In this document: piece after piece, positions 53,401-60,665 of the stretch
Layout: each line of letters starts with the position of its first letter
How positions within the stretch are numbered: the stretch's first letter is position 1
Source of the DNA: Sinonovacula constricta
Taxonomy: Eukaryota; Mollusca; Bivalvia; Cardiida; Solecurtidae
DNA length: 64,000 bases
Direction of reading: 5' to 3'
NCBI GenBank assembly: GCA_007844125.1
Contig: CM017565.1
Coordinates: 12,390,618 to 12,454,617, forward strand
Position numbers and translations under genes: made by a program
Notes under the pieces: model-generated
The model's database searches: none
What the model was told of the DNA's origin: nothing
The model's input: only the letters and a program-made list of their open reading frames with translations

Positions 53401-53863
53401 TTGAAGTATCTTCTTTACCAAATCATTAATAATTAAGTAAGTAAGCTATAAAAAAAGCTTATCATTGCAGGCTCCACTTTAAAATCTTCAAAATATAGGA
53501 TATTACATTGAAAAAGTAGGTGTTTGCAACCAGGTAGATAACAAAAATGTACAGTGAAATATCATTATTTCTAATATGTTCATTGATAAAAAAATTCTTT
53601 ATGTGATGTAAGAAACACAACAACACTAGCATGTGAACTTTACCCTATTACTTTTCCTGATACAGAGCCCCCAGGATGAAGACAGTAGGCCCCAGGAGAC
53701 ATCCAGAGACGCGCTAGAGAGTGTTAAGAAAGAGTTCCTTGACTGTAATGCTGATATGCTACACAATCTCCTTGGCGTAGAATCCTCCACCATAGAGAAG
53801 GTGCTCGAGTCCGCAGACTCTAAGACAGCTGCCAAGTTTCTGGGTATCCAGGAGGTGTCATAG
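27230..53863 (+). CDS. RREB1: RREB1 / Hindsight-like multi-zinc-finger transcription factor (14 coding exons)
   Basis: Splicing 27230-27318, 30321-30761, 32303-32401, 43934-44135, 44462-44928, 45121-46285, 47532-47709, 47953-48670, 48838-49210, 50310-50692, 50902-51073, 51424-52719, 53029-53357 and 53666-53863 gives one open frame of about 2035 residues; every junction is GT-AG and phase-consistent. It has 20 C2H2 fingers in dispersed groups: residues about 223-330 (three), 440-630 (four), 815-990 (five), one near 1140, 1410-1530 (three), and 1720-1890 (four). Fingers such as [27 protein letters not shown] and [19 protein letters not shown] are characteristic of vertebrate RREB1; the fly counterpart is Hindsight/pebbled. 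RREB1 family members are nuclear, bind C-rich DNA and act downstream of Ras/MAPK and TGF-beta signalling. PLDFS and AMDLS match CtBP-binding motifs, and VKSE, IKTE and IKIE match the SUMO consensus. The true N-terminus is unresolved. Confidence 0.93.
27319..30320. other. RREB1 intron (3.0 kb)
   Basis: Between donor GTGAGT and acceptor CTTTTTTTAG. It holds a possible decayed SINE on the - strand at about 27947-28115 (GGATTAACGTCCCATCA motif). Open stretches, including a 96-codon one at 29328-29618 on the - strand, show no recognisable features. Confidence 0.7.
27947..28115 (-). mobile_element. Possible degenerate SINE
   Basis: TTATTGGATTAACGTCCCAT is the reverse of the GATGGGACGTTAATCCAATA-type tail seen in many mollusc SINEs and resembles the tail of the family A copies here. 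The rest is too decayed to align by eye. Confidence 0.35.
30321..30761 (+). CDS. RREB1: RREB1 exon 2: Ser/Thr/Pro-rich linker
   Basis: 147 codons, phase 0 at both ends. It opens [15 protein letters not shown] and then becomes Ser-, Pro- and Asn-rich, with no finger; likely disordered. Two donors in the same phase lie nine bases apart (AAG|GTAACC at 30762 and AGG|GTAATG at 30771), so the exon could end with or without V-T-R. I chose the first. Confidence 0.88.
30762..32302. other. RREB1 intron (1.5 kb)
   Basis: AT-rich. Apart from the microexon candidate at 30955-30993 I see nothing in it. Confidence 0.7.
30955..30993 (+). CDS. Candidate 39-nt cassette microexon of RREB1
   Basis: A strong acceptor (TTTTCTTTTTTTATTAG) ends at 30954 and a weaker donor (GAA|GTCAGT) starts at 30994. 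Exactly 13 codons lie between, giving [13 protein letters not shown], phase 0 at both ends and so insertable between exons 2 and 3 without changing frame. Not proven; the +3 C in the donor is unusual. Confidence 0.35.
32303..32401 (+). CDS. RREB1: RREB1 exon 3: acidic segment
   Basis: Acceptor GCCTTTTCAG, donor AAG|GTAGAG. 33 codons, phase 0 at both ends: [24 protein letters not shown] and onward, strongly acidic and without a finger. Such acidic stretches often act in protein contacts; no specific role is claimed. Confidence 0.85.
33800..34021 (+). mobile_element. tRNA-derived SINE, family B
   Basis: A box ATGGCCAAGTGGTTAGAG (Ser/Leu tRNA type, near 33815-33832) and B box GGTTCGAGCCC at 33869-33879, then a body with CATGGTTCTACCCAGACATA and AGCCGGACATCGCCAATATG, a tail GTTGGTGCGATGTAACACAC and an A-rich end. 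This order is that of a near full-length SINE. A decayed relative lies at about 46484-46690. Confidence 0.8.
35675..35740. repeat. Dispersed hairpin repeat, copy 10
   Basis: AATAGTATATATCTAGATTA faces CTGTTTAGGATCTCTACTAT, followed by TTGTGGC, with a short GGTGGAG loop. Confidence 0.55.
36021..36425. repeat. 45-bp minisatellite, nine copies, in RREB1 intron
   Basis: The unit starts GTAGTACCTGGGACCAGGGT and ends GTTGTTCAATGATCG. Copies start at 36021, 36066, 36111, 36156, 36201, 36246, 36291, 36336 and 36381. The first two are the most divergent (GTAACTGGGACCAGGATTGA), and a broken remnant runs to about 36470. The central copies are nearly identical. Confidence 0.95.
36960..37075 (+). mobile_element. 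Possible SINE family A fragment
   Basis: GTCACAGTGAAAGCAGCACT matches the family A body (TAGTGAAAGCAGCACT at 8172), and TGTTGGATGGACATCCCACT resembles its tail. The two lie in the same order and at similar spacing, but the copy is decayed. Confidence 0.4.
40359..40454 (+). CDS. Candidate 96-nt in-frame exon in RREB1 intron
   Basis: A strong acceptor (TTAAACTTTTTTTTAG) ends at 40358 and a near-consensus donor (AAA|GTAAGT) starts at 40455. The interval is 32 codons with no stop in phase 0, the phase shared by the exons on either side. The peptide is hydrophobic ([15 protein letters not shown]... [10 protein letters not shown]), unlike the rest of the protein, so this could be a rarely used or spurious exon. 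Confidence 0.25.
43934..44135 (+). CDS. RREB1: RREB1 exon 4: zinc fingers 1-2
   Basis: Acceptor CTGCTTGTAG, donor TCTG|GTATGG. ZF1 is [20 protein letters not shown] + H; ZF2 is [20 protein letters not shown] + H. The exon ends one base into the Gly of the H-S-G-E-R-P linker. ZF2 is almost the same as the matching vertebrate RREB1 finger. Confidence 0.93.
44136..44461. other. RREB1 intron (326 bp)
   Basis: Plain AT-rich intron from GTATGG to TTTGTTTGCAG. Nothing else seen. Confidence 0.85.
44462..44928 (+). CDS. RREB1: RREB1 exon 5: zinc finger 3 and linker
   Basis: Begins by completing the linker Gly, then E-R-P-F-L and ZF3 [20 protein letters not shown] + H. The rest is a basic-then-Ser-rich linker ([11 protein letters not shown], then M-K-K-P-A-L) ending at a CCA|GTAAGC donor, phase 0. 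Confidence 0.93.
45121..46285 (+). CDS. RREB1: RREB1 exon 6: zinc fingers 4-7 and first half of 8
   Basis: Acceptor CTTTGTTGCAG, donor AAAG|GTAGGT. Fingers in order: [10 protein letters not shown]..., [10 protein letters not shown]..., [10 protein letters not shown]..., [10 protein letters not shown]..., then [15 protein letters not shown], which is cut by the intron and finished in exon 7. A linker of about 200 residues holds the SUMO-type motif VKSE (45820-45831) and a Pro/Ser-rich, likely disordered tract. Confidence 0.93.
46484..46690 (+). mobile_element. SINE family B, decayed copy
   Basis: TTTGGTTCTACCTGGACATT, AGTCTTGGGTCTTCATC and AAGCTGGACTTGGCATGGCC then TTTTGATGTACTTCTTAAAC follow the same order as GGTTCTACCCAGACATAAGT... 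in the copy at 33800. The head promoter is no longer recognisable. Confidence 0.6.
46870..46970. repeat. Dispersed hairpin repeat, copy 11 (degenerate)
   Basis: TTTATAGTGAAGAACCAGAT, CTGCCAAATCCCCAGTAGGA and GTGGCATTATCTGCACTGCT keep the order of left arm, loop and right arm but with many changes. Confidence 0.4.
47427..47471. repeat. (GT)n(GCGT)n microsatellite in RREB1 intron
   Basis: A run of about 12 GT units passes into five GCGT units. Alternating purine-pyrimidine, so able to adopt Z-DNA, and close upstream of a splice acceptor. Confidence 0.9.
47532..47709 (+). CDS. RREB1: RREB1 exon 7: end of finger 8, finger 9, most of finger 10
   Basis: Starts with the two bases that complete Gly and then HVRTH, which supplies both His of ZF8. 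Then ZF9 [20 protein letters not shown] + H, the canonical linker S-G-E-R-P-Y, and ZF10 [19 protein letters not shown], whose last His is in exon 8. Donor CCG|GTGAGT. Confidence 0.92.
47710..47952. other. RREB1 intron (243 bp)
   Basis: Short AT-rich intron ending ATTGACTTGCAG. Nothing else seen. Confidence 0.85.
47953..48670 (+). CDS. RREB1: RREB1 exon 8: fingers 11-12, CtBP-type and SUMO-type motifs
   Basis: Completes ZF10 (K-R-H), then ZF11 [20 protein letters not shown] + H and ZF12 [20 protein letters not shown] + TH. The following Ser/Pro-rich tract has IKTE (48503-48514, SUMO consensus), PLDFS (48539-48553) and AMDLS (48623-48637), both close to the P-x-D-L-S motif bound by the CtBP co-repressor. 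RREB1 is known to work with CtBP, so this tract is the likely repression module. Confidence 0.93.
48838..49210 (+). CDS. RREB1: RREB1 exon 9: finger 13
   Basis: Acceptor AACTATTGCAG, donor AGTG|GTAAGT. ZF13 is [20 protein letters not shown] + QH; the rest is a Thr/Pro/Lys-rich linker with K-P-K-P-T-T. Phase 0 start, phase 1 end. Confidence 0.9.
49211..50309. other. RREB1 intron (1.1 kb)
   Basis: Very AT-rich, with a T/A low-complexity stretch of TTTATT and TTATTA units at about 49936-50035. No other feature. Confidence 0.8.
50310..50692 (+). CDS. RREB1: RREB1 exon 10: finger-free linker
   Basis: Acceptor TTGTATTTCAG, donor GAG|GTGCGT. 127 full codons, no finger. Contains a basic tract [15 protein letters not shown] and a predicted helix [16 protein letters not shown]. 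Phase 2-to-0 fit supports its place in the chain. Confidence 0.88.
50902..51073 (+). CDS. RREB1: RREB1 exon 11: basic motif and finger 14
   Basis: Begins [10 protein letters not shown] after GCCTGTTCTAG. M-K-K-K-R-N (KKKR at 50962-50973) is a candidate nuclear localisation signal, followed by ZF14 [20 protein letters not shown] + H, the FPW type typical of RREB1. Ends inside the linker Gly at a CAG|GTACAT donor. Its open frame is under 60 codons and easy to miss. Confidence 0.92.
51074..51423. other. RREB1 intron (350 bp)
   Basis: AT-rich, ending CATCACCAACAG. Nothing else seen. Confidence 0.85.
51424..52719 (+). CDS. RREB1: RREB1 exon 12: fingers 15-19
   Basis: Starts by completing the linker Gly (G-Q-K-P-F). 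ZF15 [20 protein letters not shown] + KH and ZF16 [20 protein letters not shown] + DRH form the conserved RREB1 pair with ZF14. A long acidic Ser-rich tract follows, with IKIE (52011-52022, SUMO consensus) and a charged helix ([13 protein letters not shown], about 52085-52195) that may be coiled coil. Then ZF17 [10 protein letters not shown]..., ZF18 [10 protein letters not shown]... and ZF19 [20 protein letters not shown] + H. Donor ACAG|GTATGA. Confidence 0.94.
52720..53028. other. RREB1 intron (309 bp)
   Basis: Plain intron ending TTTCATGGCAG. Nothing else seen. Confidence 0.85.
53029..53357 (+). CDS. RREB1: RREB1 exon 13: finger 20
   Basis: Completes the linker (G-E-R-P-F-E) and encodes ZF20 [20 protein letters not shown] + H, then an acidic patch (F-D-D-D-D-D-S) and a Ser/Thr/Gly-rich stretch. 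Donor ACG|GTAAGC, phase 0. Confidence 0.93.
53358..53665. other. RREB1 last intron (308 bp)
   Basis: AT-rich, ending TTTTCCTGATACAG. Nothing else seen. Confidence 0.85.
53666..53863 (+). CDS. RREB1: RREB1 exon 14: C-terminal helical tail and stop
   Basis: Starts [10 protein letters not shown]. The last 45 residues look helical and acidic ([17 protein letters not shown], then [19 protein letters not shown]) and end at TAG 53861-53863. No finger follows. Confidence 0.9.
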   Translation, partial: SPQDEDSRPQETSRDALESVKKEFLDCNADMLHNLLGVESSTIEKVLESADSKTAAKFLGIQEVS

Positions 53864-54380
53864 ATCCCAGACATGGTTTCCTGCATGTGACGTCAATGTT
53901 AGATTCAATAGGGTTACTTATCCACTTGCAACCTGGATTGGTGTAGGTTAATTGGTCGTTGGAGGACAATTTATTTTTGATAGACATTATACACTTATTT
54001 AAAACTGAGGTTATTTTTGACTTTATTGTGGTGGTCATGGGTAAGAGGAAAGATAATCAGCCAATCATTAACTGGTGTAGCTCTTCAAAAATTCACCATT
54101 GCGATTGGCTAGGTTCTGCTAGCTGTGGGTAGGGACTTGTTGTGATTATAAATTTTTCTTGTAATTGGACAGTGCAAGATTTGTCTTTTGTAGTTTCTGA
54201 GAAAATCAAAACTATTGTCTAAGCATACTGATACATTCCTTACTGTATATTTGTATTTGTGCTACTGTTTTTTTATTGTTGCTTCTATATCTCTGTATAT
54301 ATGTTTATGTGATTGACAATCTGTCTAAATATACGTCAGACATGTTGCATGTCTGGAAGACAAGTTGTGTTACCTTGCAC

Positions 54381-54526
54381 TGAACTTTCAGATCTTTTAG
54401 TGTTCACTAAAGTTTTGGTGAGACGTTCACTAAAGATCTGGGGTGATGTGTTCTGAACTTTCAGATCTTTACGTGTTCACTAAAGTTTTGGTGAGACGTT
54501 CACTAAAGATCTGGGATGATGTGTTC
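54381..54526 (+). repeat. 73-bp tandem duplication in RREB1 3' UTR
   Basis: TGAACTTTCAGATCTTT at 54381 recurs at 54454, and the rest of the unit (GTGTTCACTAAAGTTTTGGT ... GATGTGTTC) follows in both with few changes. Each unit holds GTTCACTAAAG twice. Confidence 0.9.
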
Positions 54527-55252
54527 AATATAGTTATGGTGTGACGTGTGCATTGCATGTATTACTGATTAATTACCAATTATGGTGTGTTCCACTGGAC
54601 AGGTAGTCTGGGGGTTGGGGTGTCACATGTTTATCAGAGGAAAGGTTTTTTGTTACATTGTTGTTTATGTCACTAAATAATCAAATTAATTCATTATTAT
54701 TTAGTTATTTTCTAAGATCTTTTTGTTGGATTATTTATAAATTATTAACCAAACATTCTGATAGGTGATGTGTATGGGATTTCATATATATTACAATTGT
54801 TTTTATAATACAGTGTATTATGACAGATTTATATTAATTGTGTTTGATATACAAGATACGGCACACAGTGGTTGTATTGATAGATTATGAATCACCTTTG
54901 AATACTTTTTCCCCATATTCTGGATCTTGATTAAATATGCAATAATTATCTTGTATTGAGGTTTATACATTCTATTTTTTTATATATACGTTGCAGCATT
55001 ACAGTATGCTCAAAGGGTTCAGATATATGTATTTGTATTGTGTACAGGTAATAGAATCATTCATTGGTTTACATAGAACTAATTGAAAAATATATTAAGT
55101 AAAATAGCAAGAAGCCATAGAAATATTAAATATGTTGGATATAACACTGTAAGGAAATGCTTGTTTTGCTAGAATTGGGAAAACACATTGTTGTTTGTGT
55201 CAATCTATTGATTGAATAAATTATTTGTGTTAACAGCATGTGTAATTTTGTA

Positions 55253-55258
55253 AATAAA
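55253..55258 (+). terminator. Candidate poly(A) signal for RREB1
   Basis: AATAAA within TAAATAAAAGTATTTTATTG, followed by TGTGTCC, the usual U/GU-rich layout. Another AATAAA lies at 55215-55220. Confidence 0.45.
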
Positions 55259-55564
55259 AGTATTTTATTGTGTCCATGTTACAATGGGCCCAATTACTGC
55301 TCCCGTCTGGAAAACAATTGTACTAATAGTGAAACCTGTCTGTGATAATATTGCATTATTCATGATCATTATCAGATTTGTACAGAACAGTTTATTGTTT
55401 GTTCATGAATGATTATTTAATGAAATATTTAGTAAAGAAAATTGTATATTTTGTAACATAACTAAATTTTGTTTCATTATATTTGCATCTATTACATGTA
55501 TAAGAATTCATTTCTGTTATATGAATGTTAACTCTTAGACTGTTAAGCACAAATTAATGAAACG

Positions 55565-55615
55565 TTAAAATAGTGTAGATCCTGATCAGCCAGCTTCCTG
55601 CTGATCAACACCATT
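55565..55615. repeat. Dispersed hairpin repeat, copy 12
   Basis: AAATAGTGTAGATCCTGATC then AGCCAGCTTCCTGCTGATCA: left arm and loop preserved, right arm short. Confidence 0.6.
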
Positions 55616-57064
55616 AGCTGCTGAGTGTAGCACTAGGTCTTGGCATGTTTTCATGTTAGTGTGAGAAGATGAGTTAAGAGAAATTGTACCAGTTATTGAC
55701 AGAAGTAGCCAGTCAAGGATGAGTGACTCGAGTGATGAATCAAAACTGCCCATCTAAAGGGGCCTTAGCACCATTGTGGTGTAACTTCCACCTCCTCATA
55801 CATTAACAAATAAGGGCCACATTTGGTCTCAAGGCTATGATTATATATTTAATATACATGTCTACGTTGGGTTGACAGTGGTTCTGACCATATATGTGAT
55901 TTTAAGCTGATTAAACCAGAGGACTGTAACTGACACTGGCCCTCTCCCTTAGATTGGTCATGGCCATGTAAGTCTGTATGCCCTTGTATTCTTACTAGTT
56001 TAATAACCAGCCTACAGTTTTTTTAATGCTAAAAACCCTGTAACATGTCTGATAGAAGCACCAAATGGTAAAAATGTGAAAACCTGTTATTTCATAGGTT
56101 GAACTGTGTTATGTACAATATTCCTTTTGAATTTGGAACATTCCCCATTTCAAGGCTCAATTTTTTACAATGAATTTATATGCACAACTTTATAACATGC
56201 AAATTTGAGTTATTTTTGTATTCAAAGATTTTGAAATGAAATATTTGTAAATAAGACTGTATTTAATTTATTAAAGTTTGATTTGTAGGATAATGAAAAT
56301 TATTAGAAGGTTTTGAGGGGAGCACATAGAATGTTTTTCCATATTTTTCATGTGTAAAATAAAAAAAAAAATTTTTACTCAAGCATTTGTTTTTTTTGTC
56401 CATGACCTTGTGAGTCAAATAACAAACAGTGTTAAACTACAACATGTGCTTATGGTAGGGACCTTGAAGATGAAGCCCATTAAGGGATCTAATGTTTTTG
56501 ATACAAAGACGTCAAAGAATGTTGATATAATGAGTTTATACGTAAGTACTGCAGGACTCACTTTAGCAAATCCAGCTACACCTGAAAGGTGTCATGTGAA
56601 AGATTTGCATTACTTCTTAAATAAGGAAAATGTGTTGGTAATTTTTCTTTTAAACATGTTATAAGTTATTACAAGCTTAATTGGAAAATTTAGTATTCCT
56701 CCTTTTACCTTTTTTACACATAGTTTTTCTATTTAAGTATTTGAAATTAAACTAGTAAACAGGAACAAAAAACTTTTGTTTATGCTGGCTGGACCTTCAA
56801 CCATTAAAAATGTCATATTGCTGTGGATAGCTTGTGAATAAAACTATAAAAGAAGCCATAATTGAACAAATCAGCACATACTTTTATAACCACACATTAT
56901 TATTGTAGTTTTCATAATATTATGAAAGAAATGTTAATGATGTTTTGATATTATGCAATAAAGTGAAAATGGCAAATGGCCAGTATGACTATTGGTCTAT
57001 AATATATTTCTGAGACATAAGATTATTTTTTTATCTTCAGTGAAATTTTCAATCAAAAAGTAGT

Positions 57065-57088
57065 ATAATATATATATATATATATATA
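57065..57088. repeat. (TA)n microsatellite
   Basis: TATAATATATATATATATAT run of about 12 units just beyond the 3' end of the - strand gene. Confidence 0.9.
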
Positions 57089-57123
57089 AAAAATAACACA
57101 ACTACAACAGCTGTTAAGTGCGA

Positions 57124-57176
57124 TTTATTGGTGAATACAGAAGAAAAGAAACGGAACATATTAGTAAGCATTTATT
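57124..57176 (-). terminator. Candidate poly(A) signals of the secreted-protein gene
   Basis: AATAAA on the - strand at 57171-57176 and 57124-57129, 220-270 bp past the stop codon. Confidence 0.4.
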
Positions 57177-57395
57177 GTTTAAAATAAATCAAATTGCAAT
57201 ACATACTTTGCTGAGAGAGTAAGAAACCTCACATTTTAGCGGATACGTTGATTGACAGAGATAAAGAATTAAAGATAAAGTCACTATAGCTACAGCTTAT
57301 TCGTTATCAAATCAGTCAGTCAATGGGAACATCGGTAATTCTGATGACGTACACCCCCACATCATCCTACCACCACCACCTTATGACTGCTGTAA

Positions 57396-57998
57396 TTACT
57401 CCGTCTTACTTGCACCAGACCTCGCGCTTACTGAGCTTGCTGATCCATCGCTTTGCTCATCGGACACGCTTTCTTCTTCTGGCCCGCTTTCACTTTCGCT
57501 CTCCTCCGCGCTTTGGCTGTTGGAAGAAGGCCCCATGCCCGTGGAAGGATCACCGGTTTTGGCAGCGGCCCCGTCAGAAGAAGAAGCACCAAGTGACTTG
57601 ATGACGCCATTCAAGCCGCGGAGAGTTTTGAATGTACTACACAAGTCGTCCACGCTGGCAAGCAAGTTCAGAAAGCGCTCTGGCTGCTTTGCACACTGGT
57701 TTGTCAGCTTCCTCAGCACCAAGTCTGTTTTCTTGTCAATGTTTCCAGCATTCTTCTTGTTTTTGTTGGCCTTGTTCTTTCCAGCAGCTAACGTCTGATC
57801 AGCTGCGTCATCGCCTGCTGCTGCTACGGCTAAAAGCGAGTTAGATGAACCGGCTGAAGAGAGGCTCTGCGAACCTGCACTGACTGACTTGTGTGAACCG
57901 GCTGTGTCTGAAGTTGCTGACTGCTTGGATTCCCCCGAGCTGTCACTAAGGACAAGGCATGGACAGGCGAGGATTGCTACTATCACATAAACCTTCAT
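57396..57998 (-). CDS. Secreted Ser-rich protein with acidic tail, function unknown
   Basis: 200 codons, ATG 57998-57996 to TAA 57398-57396. I chose this Met over upstream in-frame codons because a splice acceptor (TTTATGCCTCCACAG) ends at 58006 and the ATG is seven bases inside the exon. Residues 1-18 (MKVYVIVAILACPCLVLS) form a signal peptide. Residues 19-75 are Ser/Ala/Gly-rich; 68-85 Lys/Asn-rich; 85-135 a helical core with two Cys (T-N-Q-C-A-K-Q and V-D-D-L-C-S-T), possibly disulphide-bonded; 160-200 a Ser/Glu tail (AEESESESGPEEESVSDEQS). The S-x-E pattern suits secretory-pathway casein-kinase (Fam20C-type) phosphorylation, as in calcium-binding extracellular matrix proteins, so a biomineral or mucus matrix role is possible. 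Family not recognised; no transmembrane segment. Coding bias is clearly GC-richer than its surroundings. Confidence 0.82.
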   Translation of the reverse strand: MKVYVIVAILACPCLVLSDSSGESKQSATSDTAGSHKSVSAGSQSLSSAGSSNSLLAVAAAGDDAADQTLAAGKNKANKNKKNAGNIDKKTDLVLRKLTNQCAKQPERFLNLLASVDDLCSTFKTLRGLNGVIKSLGASSSDGAAAKTGDPSTGMGPSSNSQSAEESESESGPEEESVSDEQSDGSASSVSARSGASKTE

Positions 57999-58005
57999 GG
58001 TGAAT

Positions 58006-59114
58006 CTGTGGAGGCATAAATATAAACATAAACACACAGTGCATTTGTGATACATACCCAATCACATAAACACTCATCGGTATATTCGTGGAGAAATGCA
58101 CAATCACCTGAATTCATATGTTATTCGACTATTTTAAGCATGACTTGAAACATCGATCCTTACGATCGTTACAGAGTGTCGTAAGTTTTATTGACGGGTA
58201 AATCTTAATCATACATACATCTTCGCGTAGTCTGATTAACAGACCGGTAATTTAAAGTCGATAAATAAATAATTGTGGCAATATCGTACTCAACATGTTT
58301 ACATTGCTTTACATGTTTGTTTTTTTATTGCTTTACATGACTGTACATTGCGTTACATGGCTTAACATTGTTCGAACTTATGGAGAAAGTTTCTTTCCGC
58401 TAAATCTCCAGGGTTCTAAGCTGTCCCTAAACAATCTACATATGTAGACAAGGCGTACATCTTTACAACGTTAATGCTTTAGTTTTTAAAATGCTTTAAG
58501 CATGTATCATTACGAATTAAACTACACAAATTGTAAATGTGTCATGTACATCAAGTATTTAAATAAATATCATTGATTTACATGAGTCTCATTTCATTTA
58601 TCATAATCATCATGTAGGCTATATTATGTAAATTGTGAATGGTGATAATTTTGTTTATCTTTAAGTATGCATATCACTAATTTATTGACAGAAGTAAAGA
58701 TATGCATGGGGCTGATCTTACTAAGCAACAGCGGTAAAGGTAATTATTGACAATTTGTAGGTACTCTTGTTAAATATAATCTAGCATTTAAAAACAACAA
58801 CAACACACATATAAATAAAACACATTGTGTTTCTAAATCCGACCTGAGTGACGCAAAAATAATCGTCAAAGATAAAGGGTAAAAAACGAGTTGGACAAAA
58901 CGGTGCTTAAATGAACCACTAGTTAACAGTTATTCTAAAATATTCATATTTGATATTTATACAATAACCATTTAACAGTAATTATAACATATTTTTAAAA
59001 ACCTTTGAAGCCAACAGTCATATGCAGGTAATAATTGTAACCTATCTTTTAGAAACTGCATGTAACCAACAAGAAATGATGCTAAAAAACAAAAACATAA
59101 AAACTTGACTTACC
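58006..59114 (-). other. Intron in the 5' UTR of the secreted-protein gene
   Basis: 1.1 kb. Donor AG|GTAAGT at 59116-59109 and acceptor CCTCCACAG ending at 58006, both on the - strand and both strong. AT-rich, no other feature seen. Confidence 0.7.
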
Positions 59115-59180
59115 TAGTTTGTATACCAGTATACACAAATTTAGCACTTGGACAGCGGATGCAGGAAAGTTTCGTTGGTG
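59115..59180 (-). other. Non-coding exon 1 of the secreted-protein gene
   Basis: From a start inferred about 30 bases after the TATA box to the AG|GTAAGT donor. The exon contains no ATG, which fits translation starting at the first ATG of exon 2. Confidence 0.6.
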
Positions 59181-59202
59181 TCAGTGAGGCTGAGCGTTAG
59201 CC

Positions 59203-59209
59203 TTATATA
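59203..59209 (-). promoter_or_regulatory. TATA box of the secreted-protein gene
   Basis: TATATAA in the context GTCTGTATATAAGGCTAA on the - strand. About 30 bases downstream gives a start near 59179, and the first donor follows 65 bases later. TATA promoters are common for abundant, tissue-specific secreted proteins. Confidence 0.7.
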
Positions 59210-60403
59210 CAGACGTCTGAAGCTCGACTCCCTCCTGCCACGACCGGCCCATCACAGACCGCTACAATGCCCTACTATTATGTATGTGGACCAGTGGTCT
59301 AACAGAACAGGCCGCCCATTAACGAGTCGGCCATCAATATATCGAACATTGTCCTGAAGAACAAGGTCTAATTTGTCACATCTACCAACCAACCACGATA
59401 ACGGACATACAGTCCGTGTTTGTTTGTTTGCTTTTTATTACATATTTAAGTTTTGTTTCTCTTCAGTGGATACTTTACATAAATCCCATTTACTCAAATA
59501 ACCAATGTTCAGAAGAGGCCACTCTTCGATTTACAAGTACTGTTTGTGAATAAATATGAGACAGTGTAAATATAAGGCAACCCCTTGTGTTACACTGGTG
59601 CCAGTTTAACACACTGTAATAAGAAGTTTGAAAGAATTTTGTCATGGTGTGCCATGGTCCTCAAAGCTATGTCACTATTTTGCTAGTGCATAACCTCCGC
59701 CACCCGCAAGCCTCCAACCCCATGAATTCATTCTACGTGGCTGTAGGTGCATTCTGGCGAGTTCTATCTAATTTATAATATTTTCGTTTAACTTGACCTA
59801 ATCAGCATACATCAACATTGTTGTTGAAAAGGAAGCTGTATGTGCAGTTGCTACATCGATTTTACTTCCTTTCTTACACAGATTCAACCCCGAAACAAGA
59901 ACAACAACATATTGGTAAAAAGAATGCAAACACCAATTTTTAAAAGTTTAAAACTGCAGTAGGCGTAAAGTATTAACTTATCGAAGCACTTACTATGGAA
60001 CACAGAGTGTGTTTTGGGTCACGTGTTTTTTTTTTTCAAAATTTATTACCAACATCATGCATGACCTTTAAGCCAAGGTCCGGCTATTAGATTTTTTTAT
60101 ACATATACACGGGATTTCTTTAAAAAACTGCACTGTAAATCTCACTAGTAAAGGGACAAGAACAACTTCCTTTAATCGTCGTCGTCATTTCTACAGAAGA
60201 CGACCTAATGTCGGAATATTAATGGTCAGCTATGTTCAAAGTTTACATTCTCAATTCGCGCTTAGAAAACAAGCGTTAGGTATTGATGAGAGTGCAGTTG
60301 ACAGGGGTTACGTGTTTGTGTTTTTGTGGTTGTTATTGATAGTTTCGTCTTTCAGAAAAGTGTGAAGGCACGTGCCTACAGCGTCTGTCTATAGAAAGCT
60401 ACG
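59210..60403. other. Upstream flank of the secreted-protein gene
   Basis: No open frame of note, no repeat recognised. Regulatory sites of the - strand gene may lie in its first few hundred bases but none can be identified with confidence. Confidence 0.5.
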
Positions 60404-60665
60404 CCGGTGTTCAGGCGCGTATCTGCCATTACGCACTTTATGCACGTGCGTAACCTCTGTTCGAAAACTCGAAAATCTTAAACTACCAAAAACACAAAGG
60501 AAGTCGATGCCTAATCCGGGTTAGACATGATATACTTTACGTCCGTAGCCTCTATGTTATAAAATCTTATAAACAGCAATCGAGTTGAATATCGTGTCTT
60601 TAAAGTTGTATGTTAAGTCATTACCAAGAAAAACAAAGTATTGAGGGAATGTAAAAAATATATCC

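Larger units (their letters stand above)
53864..55280 (+). other. RREB1 3' UTR (inferred extent)
   Basis: From the stop codon to the poly(A) signals at 55215 and 55253. It is AT-rich and holds a 73-bp direct duplication at 54381-54526. The end is inferred from the signal plus a following T/GT-rich stretch (TATTTTATTGTGTCC). Confidence 0.5.
55281..57123. other. Spacer between convergent genes
   Basis: AT-rich. Contains hairpin repeat copy 12 (55565-55615) and a (TA)n run (57065-57088). A 104-codon open stretch at 56350-56664 has no start context, splice sites or recognisable domain. Confidence 0.6.

Noticed and set aside
56350..56664. 104-codon open frame in the spacer between the two genes
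   Set aside because: Starts in a poly(A) stretch, has no recognisable domain or good start context, and AT-rich spacers give such frames by chance.
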